A stretch of DNA of 64,000 bases from Nocardia colli (lineage in GTDB: Bacteria > Actinomycetota > Actinomycetes > Mycobacteriales > Mycobacteriaceae): NCBI RefSeq assembly GCF_008704205.1, contig NZ_VXLC01000008.1, positions 62,001 to 126,000 on the forward strand, written 5' to 3'. Both the position numbers and the translations under genes were made by a program. A model generated the notes under the pieces. That model did no database searches. It saw only the letters and a program-made list of their open reading frames with translations, and had not been told where the DNA came from. This document shows positions 1 through 8,600 of the stretch, piece after piece (position 1 is the first letter of the stretch; each line of letters opens with the position of its first letter).

Positions 1-627
1 GGGGTGGCGGCTGGATTCGCGGAAGCGGGTGACGAGTTCGGCGGGGGCGGTGGCTGGGGAGCCCGCGTTGTACGGGGGTTGGGGGTCGTATTCGGCCATG
101 AGTTGAATGGATTGGGCTACCTCGTCGCCGGCGATTATTCCGGCGAGGGTGAGGGCCATGTCGATGCCTGCGGAGACGCCGGCGCCGGTGACGTATTTGC
201 CGTCGTGGACCACGCGTTCGCTGACAGCGGTCGCGCCCAATGCGGTCAGGTTGTCGAGGGCCAGCCAATGGGAGGTGGCGCGGCGGCCGGTGAGCAGTCC
301 TGCGGCGGCGAGGATGAGGGAGCCGGTGCAGACCGATGTTGTCCAGGTGCTGGTTTCGTCGACCAATCGCAGCCACTGGTGCACGGGACCGTCCGACATA
401 TGCGCGGTCTGGCCGGGGCCGCCGGGAACGAGCACGATGTCGGGGTCGAGTACCTCGGTCAGCTCGGCGTCGACGACCAGCCGGAGGCTGCCTGCATCGT
501 TGCGAACGGGGCCGACGGACTCCCCGACGAAGACGACCTCGGCGCCGGGCAGGCGACTGAGCACGTCATAGGGCCCGACGGCGTCCAGGGCGGTGAAACG
601 ATCGAACAGCAGGATCGCGATCTTCAT
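1..627 (-). CDS. DJ-1/PfpI family protein (3' part outside the window)
   Basis: The frame is open from ATG at 627 to the window edge, giving 209 residues with the C-terminus missing. It opens with the typical DJ-1/PfpI start MKIAILLFDRFTALDAVGP and carries the nucleophile-elbow cysteine in SVCTGSLILAAAGLL, followed by the RATSHW segment seen in glutamine-amidotransferase-like DJ-1 proteins. Proteins of this subgroup are often named isonitrile hydratases or ThiJ/PfpI proteins; the substrate cannot be read from sequence. The start overlaps the stop of the GlxA regulator gene (ATGA at 627-624), so the two are probably translated together. The regulator has the same fold in its N-terminal half, so this may be an enzyme and regulator pair sensing related ligands (inference). 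Confidence 0.85.
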   Translation of the reverse strand, partial: MKIAILLFDRFTALDAVGPYDVLSRLPGAEVVFVGESVGPVRNDAGSLRLVVDAELTEVLDPDIVLVPGGPGQTAHMSDGPVHQWLRLVDETSTWTTSVCTGSLILAAAGLLTGRRATSHWLALDNLTALGATAVSERVVHDGKYVTGAGVSAGIDMALTLAGIIAGDEVAQSIQLMAEYDPQPPYNAGSPATAPAELVTRFRESSRHP

Positions 628-1613
628 GATTCTCCTAGGGACGGTACGAAACTCGGTTGGAAACGTCGCCGATATTCGGCAGGCGCGACGCCGACCACGC
701 GCAGGAATGCGCGCCGCATCGCCTCCGTCGTGCCGTATCCGCAGTCGTCGGCGATTTCCTCGATGCTGTGATTGGTGTCCTCGAGCTGGCGACGCGCGGC
801 CTCCAGGCGAATTCGATCCACATAACGTCCCGGGGGCATGCCCACCTCGGCCGAGAACGCCCGGGTGAACTGCCGCGGCGACAAACTCGCCCGCTGCGCG
901 AGCGCCTCCACGGACAGGTCGGAATTCGGATGCTCGGCCACCCACTGCTGCACCTCGCGCACGGGTTCGCGCTGGGCCATCTGGGTGGCGAGCTGAACGC
1001 TGAATTGGGCCTGGCCACCGGGCCGCCGCAGAAACACCACCAGGTGCCGCGCGACGGCCAACGCCGTATCCCTGCCGAGGTGGTCCTCGACGATGGCCAA
1101 CGCGAGGTCGATACCCGCGGTGACCCCGGCGGAGGTCGAAATCGCGCCGTCCTGAACGAAAATCGGCTCGGTCAGCACCTGAACGTCAGGAAAGCGCTCG
1201 GCCAGCGCGGCACAATGCGCCCAGTGCGTCGTCACCCGACGCCCCGCGAGCAGGCCCGCCTCGGCGAGCAGGAACGCACCCGTGCACACCGAGACGATCT
1301 GCCGCGCCCGCCCGGCGTTCTCCCGCACCCACGCCACCATCCGCGGGTCGTGCTGGGCACCGCCCAACCCGCCGGGGACTAACAGGACATCCGGATCCTC
1401 GACGCTGTCCAGGTCCGTGTCGGGAACGATCAGCAAACCGCTCGAGGTGCGCACCGGTTTCCCGCCGAGGCTAGCGGTAGTGATCGTGTAGGCAACTTCC
1501 TGCCCGAGCCAGGCCCGGGCGGTATTCGCCCCGGTGAACGCCTCGAGCGGCCCCGTCACGTCGAGGCTCTGCACGCCGTCGAAACAGACGATGAGCACCT
1601 TCCGAATGGCCAT
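624..1613 (-). CDS. GlxA family transcriptional regulator (DJ-1-like sensor plus AraC HTH)
   Basis: This is a 329-residue two-domain regulator. Residues about 1-190 form a DJ-1/PfpI-like domain with the cysteine elbow SVCTGAFLLAEAGLL. Residues about 215-320 form an AraC-type double helix-turn-helix, including LSVEALAQRASLSPRQFTRAF and the second helix set around IEEIADDCGYGTTEAMRRAF. Members of this family regulate diverse amine, amide and stress genes; the ligand here is unknown. It overlaps the downstream DJ-1/PfpI gene by 4 bp (ATGA). A 70-bp gap separates it from the hydrolase gene upstream, which has the same orientation. Confidence 0.9.
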   Translation of the reverse strand: MAIRKVLIVCFDGVQSLDVTGPLEAFTGANTARAWLGQEVAYTITTASLGGKPVRTSSGLLIVPDTDLDSVEDPDVLLVPGGLGGAQHDPRMVAWVRENAGRARQIVSVCTGAFLLAEAGLLAGRRVTTHWAHCAALAERFPDVQVLTEPIFVQDGAISTSAGVTAGIDLALAIVEDHLGRDTALAVARHLVVFLRRPGGQAQFSVQLATQMAQREPVREVQQWVAEHPNSDLSVEALAQRASLSPRQFTRAFSAEVGMPPGRYVDRIRLEAARRQLEDTNHSIEEIADDCGYGTTEAMRRAFLRVVGVAPAEYRRRFQPSFVPSLGES

Positions 1614-1683
1614 ATCTCATCGTCGCCCCACCCCGCGATGACTGCAAGGCCAAATAACCCACCTTTTAGGACATCGAGAGGTG

Positions 1684-2619
1684 CTAGTTCTTCCGCAGGT
1701 ACCGGTTCAGAAAGTTGATCAGCGTGCCGCGAATCTCGAATGGCGAGACCGCGCCGAGGAATACGTGATCGGCGTCGTATCCGTGCAGCTCGGTCGGCAC
1801 ACCCGCCGCGTCCAGCGCGGCCTGTAGCTCGAGGCTCTGCCCGAACGGGACAATGTGGTCGTGTGTGCCGTGCTGGAAGAGGGTCGGCGGATCGTCGGGG
1901 GTGACATAGCTGACCGGACTGGCATTGCGCGCGCGATCCGGGCAGGCCGAGGGTGCGCAGCCGCCGAGCAGCACGCCCTCGGGCGATGCCGCGGCATCGT
2001 GGGGCAGGCTCAACCCATCCTTGGGCGCTTGCTGATCCATCGTGAGCAGGTCCGTCGCACCGAACCAGCTGACGGCGGCCTGCACCCGGCTCGAGTACCC
2101 GGTCACCCCCTCATTGCCTTCCAACCCGGCGACGTCACCGGACGTGCCGAGCATCGCCGCCAGATGCCCACCGGCCGATTCGCCCAGGGCGGCAATCCGA
2201 TCGGGGTCGAGCCCATAGGTCGCCGCATTGGCCCGCAGCCACCGCACCGACGACTTCACGTCATAGATCTGGGCAGGCCACGGAGCTTGCGTGGAGTACC
2301 GGTAGTCCACCGCGGCCACCGTGTAACCGGCCTTGGTCAAGTCCTCGAACTTGCTCGCCTGACCGAGGTCCCACGGCATCGGAACGCCGTAGTCGTCCCG
2401 CCGGCCCACCTGCCAGCCGCCACCGAATATGTAGACGACCACCGGCGCGGGCTCGGCGCCGGCCGCGGGCAAGTAGAGATCCAGCTTCAGATCCCGACCG
2501 TCGACGGACGCGTACGTGACGTTCGGAATGTCACGCGAACCCGGCGCCGCGGACGCGACCGGCCCGCTCAGCAGCACCATGACCATTGCCGCCGTCAGGC
2601 TCCATGCGGTCTTGACCAT
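1684..2619 (-). CDS. Secreted alpha/beta hydrolase (carboxylesterase/acetyl-hydrolase type)
   Basis: The product has 311 residues with an N-terminal signal peptide (MVKTAWSLTAAMVMVLLSG, likely cleaved after AxA around residue 24). The oxyanion-hole region reads YIFGGGWQVG, the nucleophile elbow is GESAGG, and the C-terminal part carries an Asp (HGTHDHIVPF) and a His (DADHVFLG) suited to complete the triad. This is the pattern of the BD-FAE/hormone-sensitive-lipase-like esterases. An SD-like GAAGGG lies about 9 bp before ATG 2619. The substrate is unknown. It lies 66 bp downstream of the PcaB-like gene and may be cotranscribed with it, although a hairpin lies in that gap. Confidence 0.85.
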   Translation of the reverse strand: MVKTAWSLTAAMVMVLLSGPVASAAPGSRDIPNVTYASVDGRDLKLDLYLPAAGAEPAPVVVYIFGGGWQVGRRDDYGVPMPWDLGQASKFEDLTKAGYTVAAVDYRYSTQAPWPAQIYDVKSSVRWLRANAATYGLDPDRIAALGESAGGHLAAMLGTSGDVAGLEGNEGVTGYSSRVQAAVSWFGATDLLTMDQQAPKDGLSLPHDAAASPEGVLLGGCAPSACPDRARNASPVSYVTPDDPPTLFQHGTHDHIVPFGQSLELQAALDAAGVPTELHGYDADHVFLGAVSPFEIRGTLINFLNRYLRKN

Positions 2620-2643
2620 GGATCGAAACCCTTCAGTTGCCCC

Positions 2644-2667
2644 CGGCTGCGAGAGCTCTTGCAGCCG
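2644..2667 (-). terminator. Hairpin between the PcaB-like lyase and hydrolase genes
   Basis: Arms CGGCTGC (2644-2650) and GCAGCCG (2661-2667) are perfectly complementary, and the interior can pair further (AGAG/CTCT). There is no T-tract, so it could be a U-less actinobacterial terminator for the lyase transcript or a structure in the hydrolase leader. Confidence 0.3.
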
Positions 2668-2685
2668 AGTCTCATTCGCGAATAC

Positions 2686-4035
2686 CTATAACCGTGACTG
2701 CCAATCGCGCAGTGCGCGCCGGACGAATTCCGCCGCCGAACCGAGATAGCTTGCCGGATCGAGCAGCTCCTCGATCCGGTTGCGGTTCAAGAACTTTCCG
2801 ATCGTGGAGTCCGCGGCCAGCAGCTCGGCGAGATCGCCCGACGAGGCCCGCAGGCAGCAGGCGGCGACCACATCGGTTGCCTCTTGCCTGCCCACCGCTC
2901 CCCCGGCGACCGACACCAACTCGATGGCGACATTCTCGACCACGAGCAGCCCACCCGTGCTTTCGAGGTTGTCACGCATACGAACCGGATCAACCTGAAG
3001 ACGTTCCAGACATACACGCAACCAATGCACCGCCGAACCGGCACTACGCAGCAGCTCGGTGAGCGGCCGCCACTCGGCATGCCAAGCACCGGCCGCCCGC
3101 TGATGTTCGTGCCCACCCGCGGCCAGCAGGTCGGCGACCAGCCCGGGCCCCTGAGCGGCCGAGCCGGCGGCCAGGACGGCGGCGACGGGATTCTGCTTGT
3201 GCGGCATCGTCGAGGAACCGCCGCTGCCAGGCGGCCCTTGCTCGCGCACCTCGGCGATCTCGGTCTGCGCGAGCAACGTGATATCGCGAGCGATCTTCGC
3301 GACCGCCCCGCACGTCTGCCCGAGCACCCCGGCGACCTCCGCGATCCGGCTGCGCTCGGTATGCCAGGCCAACGACGGTTCGGCCAGCTCGAGCCGTCGC
3401 GCAAGCTCACTCAGCACGGGAATCCCGTTGCCACGCAAGGCCGCCAGCGTTCCGACCGCACCGCCGAACTGCACCGCGAGTCGTTCCCGGCGAACCAGAT
3501 CTATCCGGTCCAGCGCCGCGATCACCCCGCCGAGCCAGCCGGCCGCGGTCAGCCCGAAGGTCACCGGCAGCGCCTGCTGGAGCAGGCTGCGTCCGACCGT
3601 CGCCGTGCCCGCGTGCTCCTCGGCCAGCTGCGCCAGCCGCGTTGCGCAGACGTGCAGGTCGGTGCGCAACGCGGCCAGCGCCCGCGCGCTCAACAGCATC
3701 GCGGCGGTATCGATGACATCCTGACTGGTCGCGCCCAGATGCACATAGGCGGCGGCCGCGGGCTCGACCCGCGCGGTCAGCGCGCGCACCAGCGGACCCG
3801 CCGGATTGCCGATCCGCACCGCGTCGGCGCCGAGCGCGGCGATATCGTAAATCTCGGCCCGGCAGCACTTTTCGATCGCGGTCGCGGCCTCCGCCGGAAT
3901 AACACCCGACGCGGCCGAGGCAGCTGCCAGCGCCGCCTCGAAATCGAGCATCGCCTGCACCCAGGCCCGATCGCTGACCAACTCGGCGACGGGCCCCGCC
4001 GCCAGCACCCCGTCGAACAGCCCGCCCGTCGCCAT
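2686..4035 (-). CDS. pcaB: 3-carboxy-cis,cis-muconate cycloisomerase-like protein (fumarase/aspartase superfamily)
   Basis: The product has 449 residues and the landmarks of the fumarase/aspartase superfamily: LGATSQDVIDTA near residue 100 and the signature loop GSSTMPHKQNP near residue 265. The SQDVIDT form of the first motif and the length favour PcaB over adenylosuccinate lyase or argininosuccinate lyase. PcaB converts 3-carboxymuconate to carboxymuconolactone in the protocatechuate branch of the beta-ketoadipate pathway. No other pca gene is in the window, so the gene is isolated, which lowers certainty about the pathway. It diverges from a LysR gene, the usual arrangement for catabolic genes under LysR control. 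Confidence 0.8.
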   Translation of the reverse strand: MATGGLFDGVLAAGPVAELVSDRAWVQAMLDFEAALAAASAASGVIPAEAATAIEKCCRAEIYDIAALGADAVRIGNPAGPLVRALTARVEPAAAAYVHLGATSQDVIDTAAMLLSARALAALRTDLHVCATRLAQLAEEHAGTATVGRSLLQQALPVTFGLTAAGWLGGVIAALDRIDLVRRERLAVQFGGAVGTLAALRGNGIPVLSELARRLELAEPSLAWHTERSRIAEVAGVLGQTCGAVAKIARDITLLAQTEIAEVREQGPPGSGGSSTMPHKQNPVAAVLAAGSAAQGPGLVADLLAAGGHEHQRAAGAWHAEWRPLTELLRSAGSAVHWLRVCLERLQVDPVRMRDNLESTGGLLVVENVAIELVSVAGGAVGRQEATDVVAACCLRASSGDLAELLAADSTIGKFLNRNRIEELLDPASYLGSAAEFVRRALRDWQSRL

Positions 4036-4163
4036 CAGCGAACCCGCCGCAGGCGCGCCGAAAGCCCGGTTGACCAGGACAGCAGCAGGTTCATGGTGGC
4101 GTTCATTCCCGATGTGCGATGCGTGAGTGTCATCACGCTACGATCACCCACACCAGAAATCCA

Positions 4164-4200
4164 ATAGATCTTTTGCGATCTGCGTATAGAGGAGATCTAT
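4164..4200 (+). promoter_or_regulatory. Inverted repeat before the LysR gene
   Basis: ATAGATCT (4164-4171) and AGATCTAT (4193-4200) are perfect inverted copies 21 bp apart in the divergent lyase/LysR promoter region; the second copy overlaps the RBS and start codon of the LysR gene. It could be an autoregulatory site. The spacing differs from the classic T-N11-A LysR box, so this is tentative. Confidence 0.3.
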
Positions 4201-5101
4201 GGGCGCCGAATTCGACCTGAACCTCATCCGGACCTTCGTCCTGCTCTACGAGACACGGAGCGTGACCGCGGCGGCCGATGTCCTCGGCGTCACCCAGCCG
4301 ACGGTCAGCTACGGCCTCGGCAAGCTGCGCCGGCGGCTCGGCGACGAACTCTTCGTCCGCGGCCCCGGTGGCCTGGTGCCGAGCTCGGAAGCCGAGCGGC
4401 TCTATCCCCCGCTGCGCACCGCCATCGAACAACTCGACGTAACCATCGGCGCCGCAACCCAATTCGATGCCACGGGCCCGGTCAGCTTCTCGATCGGCCT
4501 GTCCGATCTCGGCGAGGTCAACTCGCTGCCGCTGATCCTCGCCGAGCTCGCCGTCCGCGCGCCTGCCGCGACCCTGCAGGTGCACGCGTTCGACATCGAC
4601 ACCGCGACAGACGAACTCACCCGCGGCCGGGTCGACGCGATCGTGGCCAGCCCCATCCTGGATTCGGTGCGGCTCAATCGAATACCGCTGTTCACCGAGG
4701 GTTACGCGGGCATGGCCGCCGCCCACCACCCCCGGTTGAGCGCCGGCACACCGACCGAGGCCGAACTGCGGGCCGAACGCTTGATTGTCGTCGACGGCAC
4801 CACCGGCCACCCGGCACCCCGGCGTGCACTGAACACCCATGGGCTGGAAGGGAACATCGCGGTCCGGGTCACCCGCTTCGCCACGTTGCCGTATGTGGTG
4901 CAGGACAGCGAACTCGTCGCCATCGTCCCGCTGCGCATCGCCCGCGCGCTGGCCCGCACGCATCCCGTCCGCACCTTCGAGCTGCCCTGGCCCATCGAGC
5001 CGGCCGAGGTCGCCGCCTACACCCGCCGCACGCCGGGGCGCAGCGCCGCGCAGGCCTGGTTCCTCGACGTCATTCTCGCCGCGTTGCAGGACCTGCCCTG
5101 A
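4199..5101 (+). CDS. LysR family transcriptional regulator
   Basis: The product has 300 residues. The N-terminal winged helix-turn-helix (residues about 5-65) includes LIRTFVLLYETRSVTAAADV and a TQPTVSYGLGKLRRRLGD recognition helix, followed by the LysR substrate-binding fold. AGAGGAG 5 bp before ATG 4199 is a good ribosome-binding site. Divergence from the PcaB-like gene makes that gene its likely target, with an aromatic-acid intermediate as a plausible inducer (inference). Confidence 0.9.
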   Translation: MGAEFDLNLIRTFVLLYETRSVTAAADVLGVTQPTVSYGLGKLRRRLGDELFVRGPGGLVPSSEAERLYPPLRTAIEQLDVTIGAATQFDATGPVSFSIGLSDLGEVNSLPLILAELAVRAPAATLQVHAFDIDTATDELTRGRVDAIVASPILDSVRLNRIPLFTEGYAGMAAAHHPRLSAGTPTEAELRAERLIVVDGTTGHPAPRRALNTHGLEGNIAVRVTRFATLPYVVQDSELVAIVPLRIARALARTHPVRTFELPWPIEPAEVAAYTRRTPGRSAAQAWFLDVILAALQDLP

Positions 5102-5123
5102 CGACTGTGTCGTACGCGACCAA

Positions 5124-5140
5124 AGTTCCCTAAGGGAACT
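5124..5140 (+). promoter_or_regulatory. Perfect palindrome before the HxlR gene
   Basis: AGTTCCCT-A-AGGGAACT has 8-bp arms around a single base. It ends 20 bp upstream of the HxlR start, with a possible -10 element TAGACT (5149-5154) between. HxlR proteins are dimers that usually bind palindromes and often repress themselves, so this is the natural candidate operator. Confidence 0.5.
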
Positions 5141-5160
5141 CGAATGGCTAGACTGACTTC

Positions 5161-5628
5161 ATGCAACGGACGAACTTCGGCGAGATGGCTTGCTCGATCG
5201 CACGCACCCTCGACATCGTCGGCGAGCCGTGGTCGCCGTTGATCCTGCGCGACGTGTGGGTCGGGTTCACCCGGTTCGAGCAGATCCAGGCCGACCTGGG
5301 TATCTCCCGCAAGGTGCTGACCGAGCGGTTGAACCATCTCGTCGAGCACGGCGTGCTGGAGCGCAAGGCCTACGACCAGCGGCCGCGCTACGAGTACGTG
5401 CTGACCGAGAAGGGCACCGAGCTGATCGATGTGCTCATGGTGATGGTCGGCTGGGGCGACAAGTGGCTCGCGGGCGCGGCCGGGCCGCCGGCGCTCTACC
5501 GCCATCACGCGTGCGGCGAGATCAGCCGGGTGGACCTGCGCTGCGCCCACTGCGGTGAGCCGATGCACGCGGGTGATGTCGACGTGCTGCCAGGTCCCGG
5601 CGCGGCGGTTCGCTCAGTGCCGATCTGA
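5161..5628 (+). CDS. HxlR family winged-helix transcriptional regulator
   Basis: The product has 155 residues. Residues about 10-100 form the HxlR/MarR-like winged helix: CSIARTLDIVGEPWSPLILR, then GISRKVLTERLNHLVEHGVL. The family's conserved N-terminal Cys is present near residue 11. The tail contains HHACGEI and LRCAHCGEPM, a small cysteine cluster seen in some actinobacterial HxlR proteins and possibly metal- or redox-sensitive. The 3' end overlaps the convergent NRPS-1 gene by 15 bp. It may be leaderless, because no SD is visible directly before ATG 5161. The target is unknown; the nearest candidates are itself and the NRPS locus. Confidence 0.9.
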   Translation: MQRTNFGEMACSIARTLDIVGEPWSPLILRDVWVGFTRFEQIQADLGISRKVLTERLNHLVEHGVLERKAYDQRPRYEYVLTEKGTELIDVLMVMVGWGDKWLAGAAGPPALYRHHACGEISRVDLRCAHCGEPMHAGDVDVLPGPGAAVRSVPI

Positions 5629-8600
5629 CGTTCTCGGCTGATCCAGCCGCTTGCACAGGTTACGGACGGTCCGCTCGGTGAACACATCTCTGAGTTCGAC
5701 TGTGGCACCGGTGGATTCCGCTATGCGGCGCGCGAGCCGGACCACCAGCAGTGAGTGCCCGCCCAGATCGAAGAACGAATCGTCGATGCCGACCTCCGCT
5801 ACGCCGAGCACATCGGCAAACACGCTGCACAGCTGCTCTTCCCGGGGAGTCCTCGGCGCTCGATACGCGCCACCGGTAAAGACCGGCGCCGGTAGGGCTT
5901 TGCGGTCCACCTTGCCGGTCGGGCCCAGCGGCAACGCGTCGAGGACCACCAGCGCGGCGGGAATCATGTACTCCGGCAGGCGACTGGAGACGTACTCCCG
6001 GACCGCCGAAACATCCACTCCCGCTTCGACATCGGCCGGAACCAAGTAACCCGCCAGCTGCTGACCGGTATGACCGTCCCGAGCCACGACGACCGCCCTC
6101 GCCACCGATGGATGACCGCACAGTGCCGACTCGACTTCGCCCGGCTCGATGCGGAATCCACGTACCTTCACCTGGTCGTCGGCACGGCCGGCGAATACCA
6201 ACTGTCCCTCGGCGTTCCAGCGCACCAGATCTCCGGTGCGGTACAAGCGGCCACCCGGCTCCGGCGCGAAGGGATCGGCGATGAACCGAGCCGCGGTGAG
6301 TCCGCCGCGACCCAGGTATCCGCGCGCCAAACCGGCGCCGGCCACGTACAACTCGCCCACCACGCCCCTGGGCACCGCGCGCAAGGCACGGTCGAGCACG
6401 AACACCCTCGTGTTGTCGACCGGCCGTCCGATGGGCACCGATACCGCACCGACGCCGTCAGCCACTGCCCAAGTGCTGTCCGCGCTCACCTCGGAAGATC
6501 CGTAGAAGTTCAGTAAACGGCTGTCCGGCAATACCTTCGAGAACGACTCGGCCACCGGCCCCGGCAACGGTTCACCGCTGCTGACCCACACTGCGCAGCC
6601 GGCGGCACGGCCGATTCGGTCGTCCGCCAGCATCGCCGACAACAGGCTCGGCACCAGCACGATCCGCCGGACCTGGTGCCGCTCGATCAGGGTGATCAGT
6701 TCGGCGACGTTGCGAACCTGCTCGCCGTCCGCGATCACCACGGTCCCACCGTTGGTCAGTGGACCTGCGATCTCGAACAGGGAGTCCAGGAAGCTCAATG
6801 ATGTTTTCGCGCAAACAGTCTCGTTCGGCGTCCACGGAAAAACCTTGCGGTACCAAGCCAGACGATTCGTCAGGCCGGCGTGCGTACCGACAACGCCTTT
6901 CGGCGCACCGGTCGAACCCGACGTGTAGACGATGTACGCCGCGTTGCCTGGACCGACAACGGGTAGCGGCGTCTGCTCGGCATAACGCTGCGCCGCCGCC
7001 ATGGCCGAGGTGTCGAGCACGGTCACCGGCCGGGAATCCGCCATCATGTACTGGATCCGGGACTCGGGGTATTCCAGATCCACCGGCAGGTATGCGGCTC
7101 CGGCTCTGAGCACGCCCAGTACGGCGATCACCATCTCCGCCGATCGCGGCAGGCACACCGCCACAACGTCTTCGGCACCGACGCCCTGCGCGATCAACCA
7201 GTGCGCCAGCTGGTCGACCCGGGCGGCGAGCTGGGCGTAGGTCAGCTCGACGGCACCGCGGATCACCGCGGTCGCGTTCGGCGTCGCGGCCGCCTGCGCG
7301 GCGAACAGCTCCGGCAAGGTCGCGTTCGGTACGGCGACGGTGGTGTCGTTCCACTCTTGCAACAGCTGCCGCTGCTCGACGGGCAGCAGTATCTCCAAGT
7401 CCGACAACGCCATTGCCGGGTCTGCGACGACGGCATCGAGCAGGCGCAGGAATCGGCCGGTAAGCAACTCGACCGTGTGCCGATCGAACAGGTCGGTCGA
7501 GTACTCGACCGTGCCCGTGTAGCCGCCCTGGTCCGCGCTCAGCTCCGTCAGCGCGAAGAACAGGTCGAACTTGGCGGTTCCCGTGCCGGCCGGCATCGGT
7601 GCGGTGTCGATGCCCGGGAAGTCGAACTCGTGAGACGTGTTGTTCTGCAACGAGAACATGACTTGGAACAACGGGTGATACGCGGTCGATCGCACCGGAT
7701 TCAGCAACTCGATCAACCGCTCGAACGGCAGGTCCTGATTCTCGTAGGCGTGCAGCGCCTTTCCACGCACCTGGTCGAGGATGTCCGCGAACCGGACGCC
7801 GTCGGACACCTCGACTCGCAGTACCCAGGTGTTCACGAAGAACCCCACCAGATCGGCCAACGCCTCGTCGGTCCGGCCGGCGATCGGGCTGCCGATCGGA
7901 ATATCCGCTCCCGCACCGAGTTTGTGCAACAGAACGGCGAAGGCCGATTGCAGGACCATCGACGCGGTCGCTCCCCGACTCTGCGCCAACCGCTCCACTG
8001 CCGATCGCAACTCAGTGCCGACGGCGAATTCGATCATCGCTCCTCGCGAACTCGCGACCTTCGGCCGTGGCCGATCGAACGGCAAGGTCAACTGCTCGGG
8101 GAGACTGGACAGCTCTTTGGACCAGTACTCGAACTGGAGTGATGACAAGCTCCCTGGATCCGCCGAGTCCCCCAGCAACTCCTGCTGCCACAACGCGTAG
8201 TCCGCGTACTGCACCGGCAGCATCGGCCAATCAGGTTCCTGCCCGGCGCATCTGGCCGCGTAAGCGGTGGAAAGATCGCGTGCCAACGGTCCCAGAGATC
8301 CGCCATCCGCGGCAATGTGATGGACCACCAGCACCAAGACGTGCTCATCAATACCCCCGCGGAACACACTGGCCCGCAACGGAATCTCCGCTGAAAGATC
8401 GAACGGACAACGCACTGCGGTCTCGATCGCCTCGTCCACATCCGCGATATCCGACACCGTCACCGGAACCTCGACCGCGTCGAGCACCTGCTGCACGGGC
8501 ACGCCGTTCACCTCGGTGAAGACCGTCCGCAAGCTCTCATGCCTGCCCACCACGTCACCCACCGCCGACACCAGCGCCGCGACCTCGACCCGTCCGGTCA

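Noticed and set aside
2644..4198. A protocatechuate (pca) operon around the PcaB-like gene
   Set aside because: No pcaGH, pcaC, pcaD or pcaIJ gene is present; only the lyase and a divergent LysR gene are seen.
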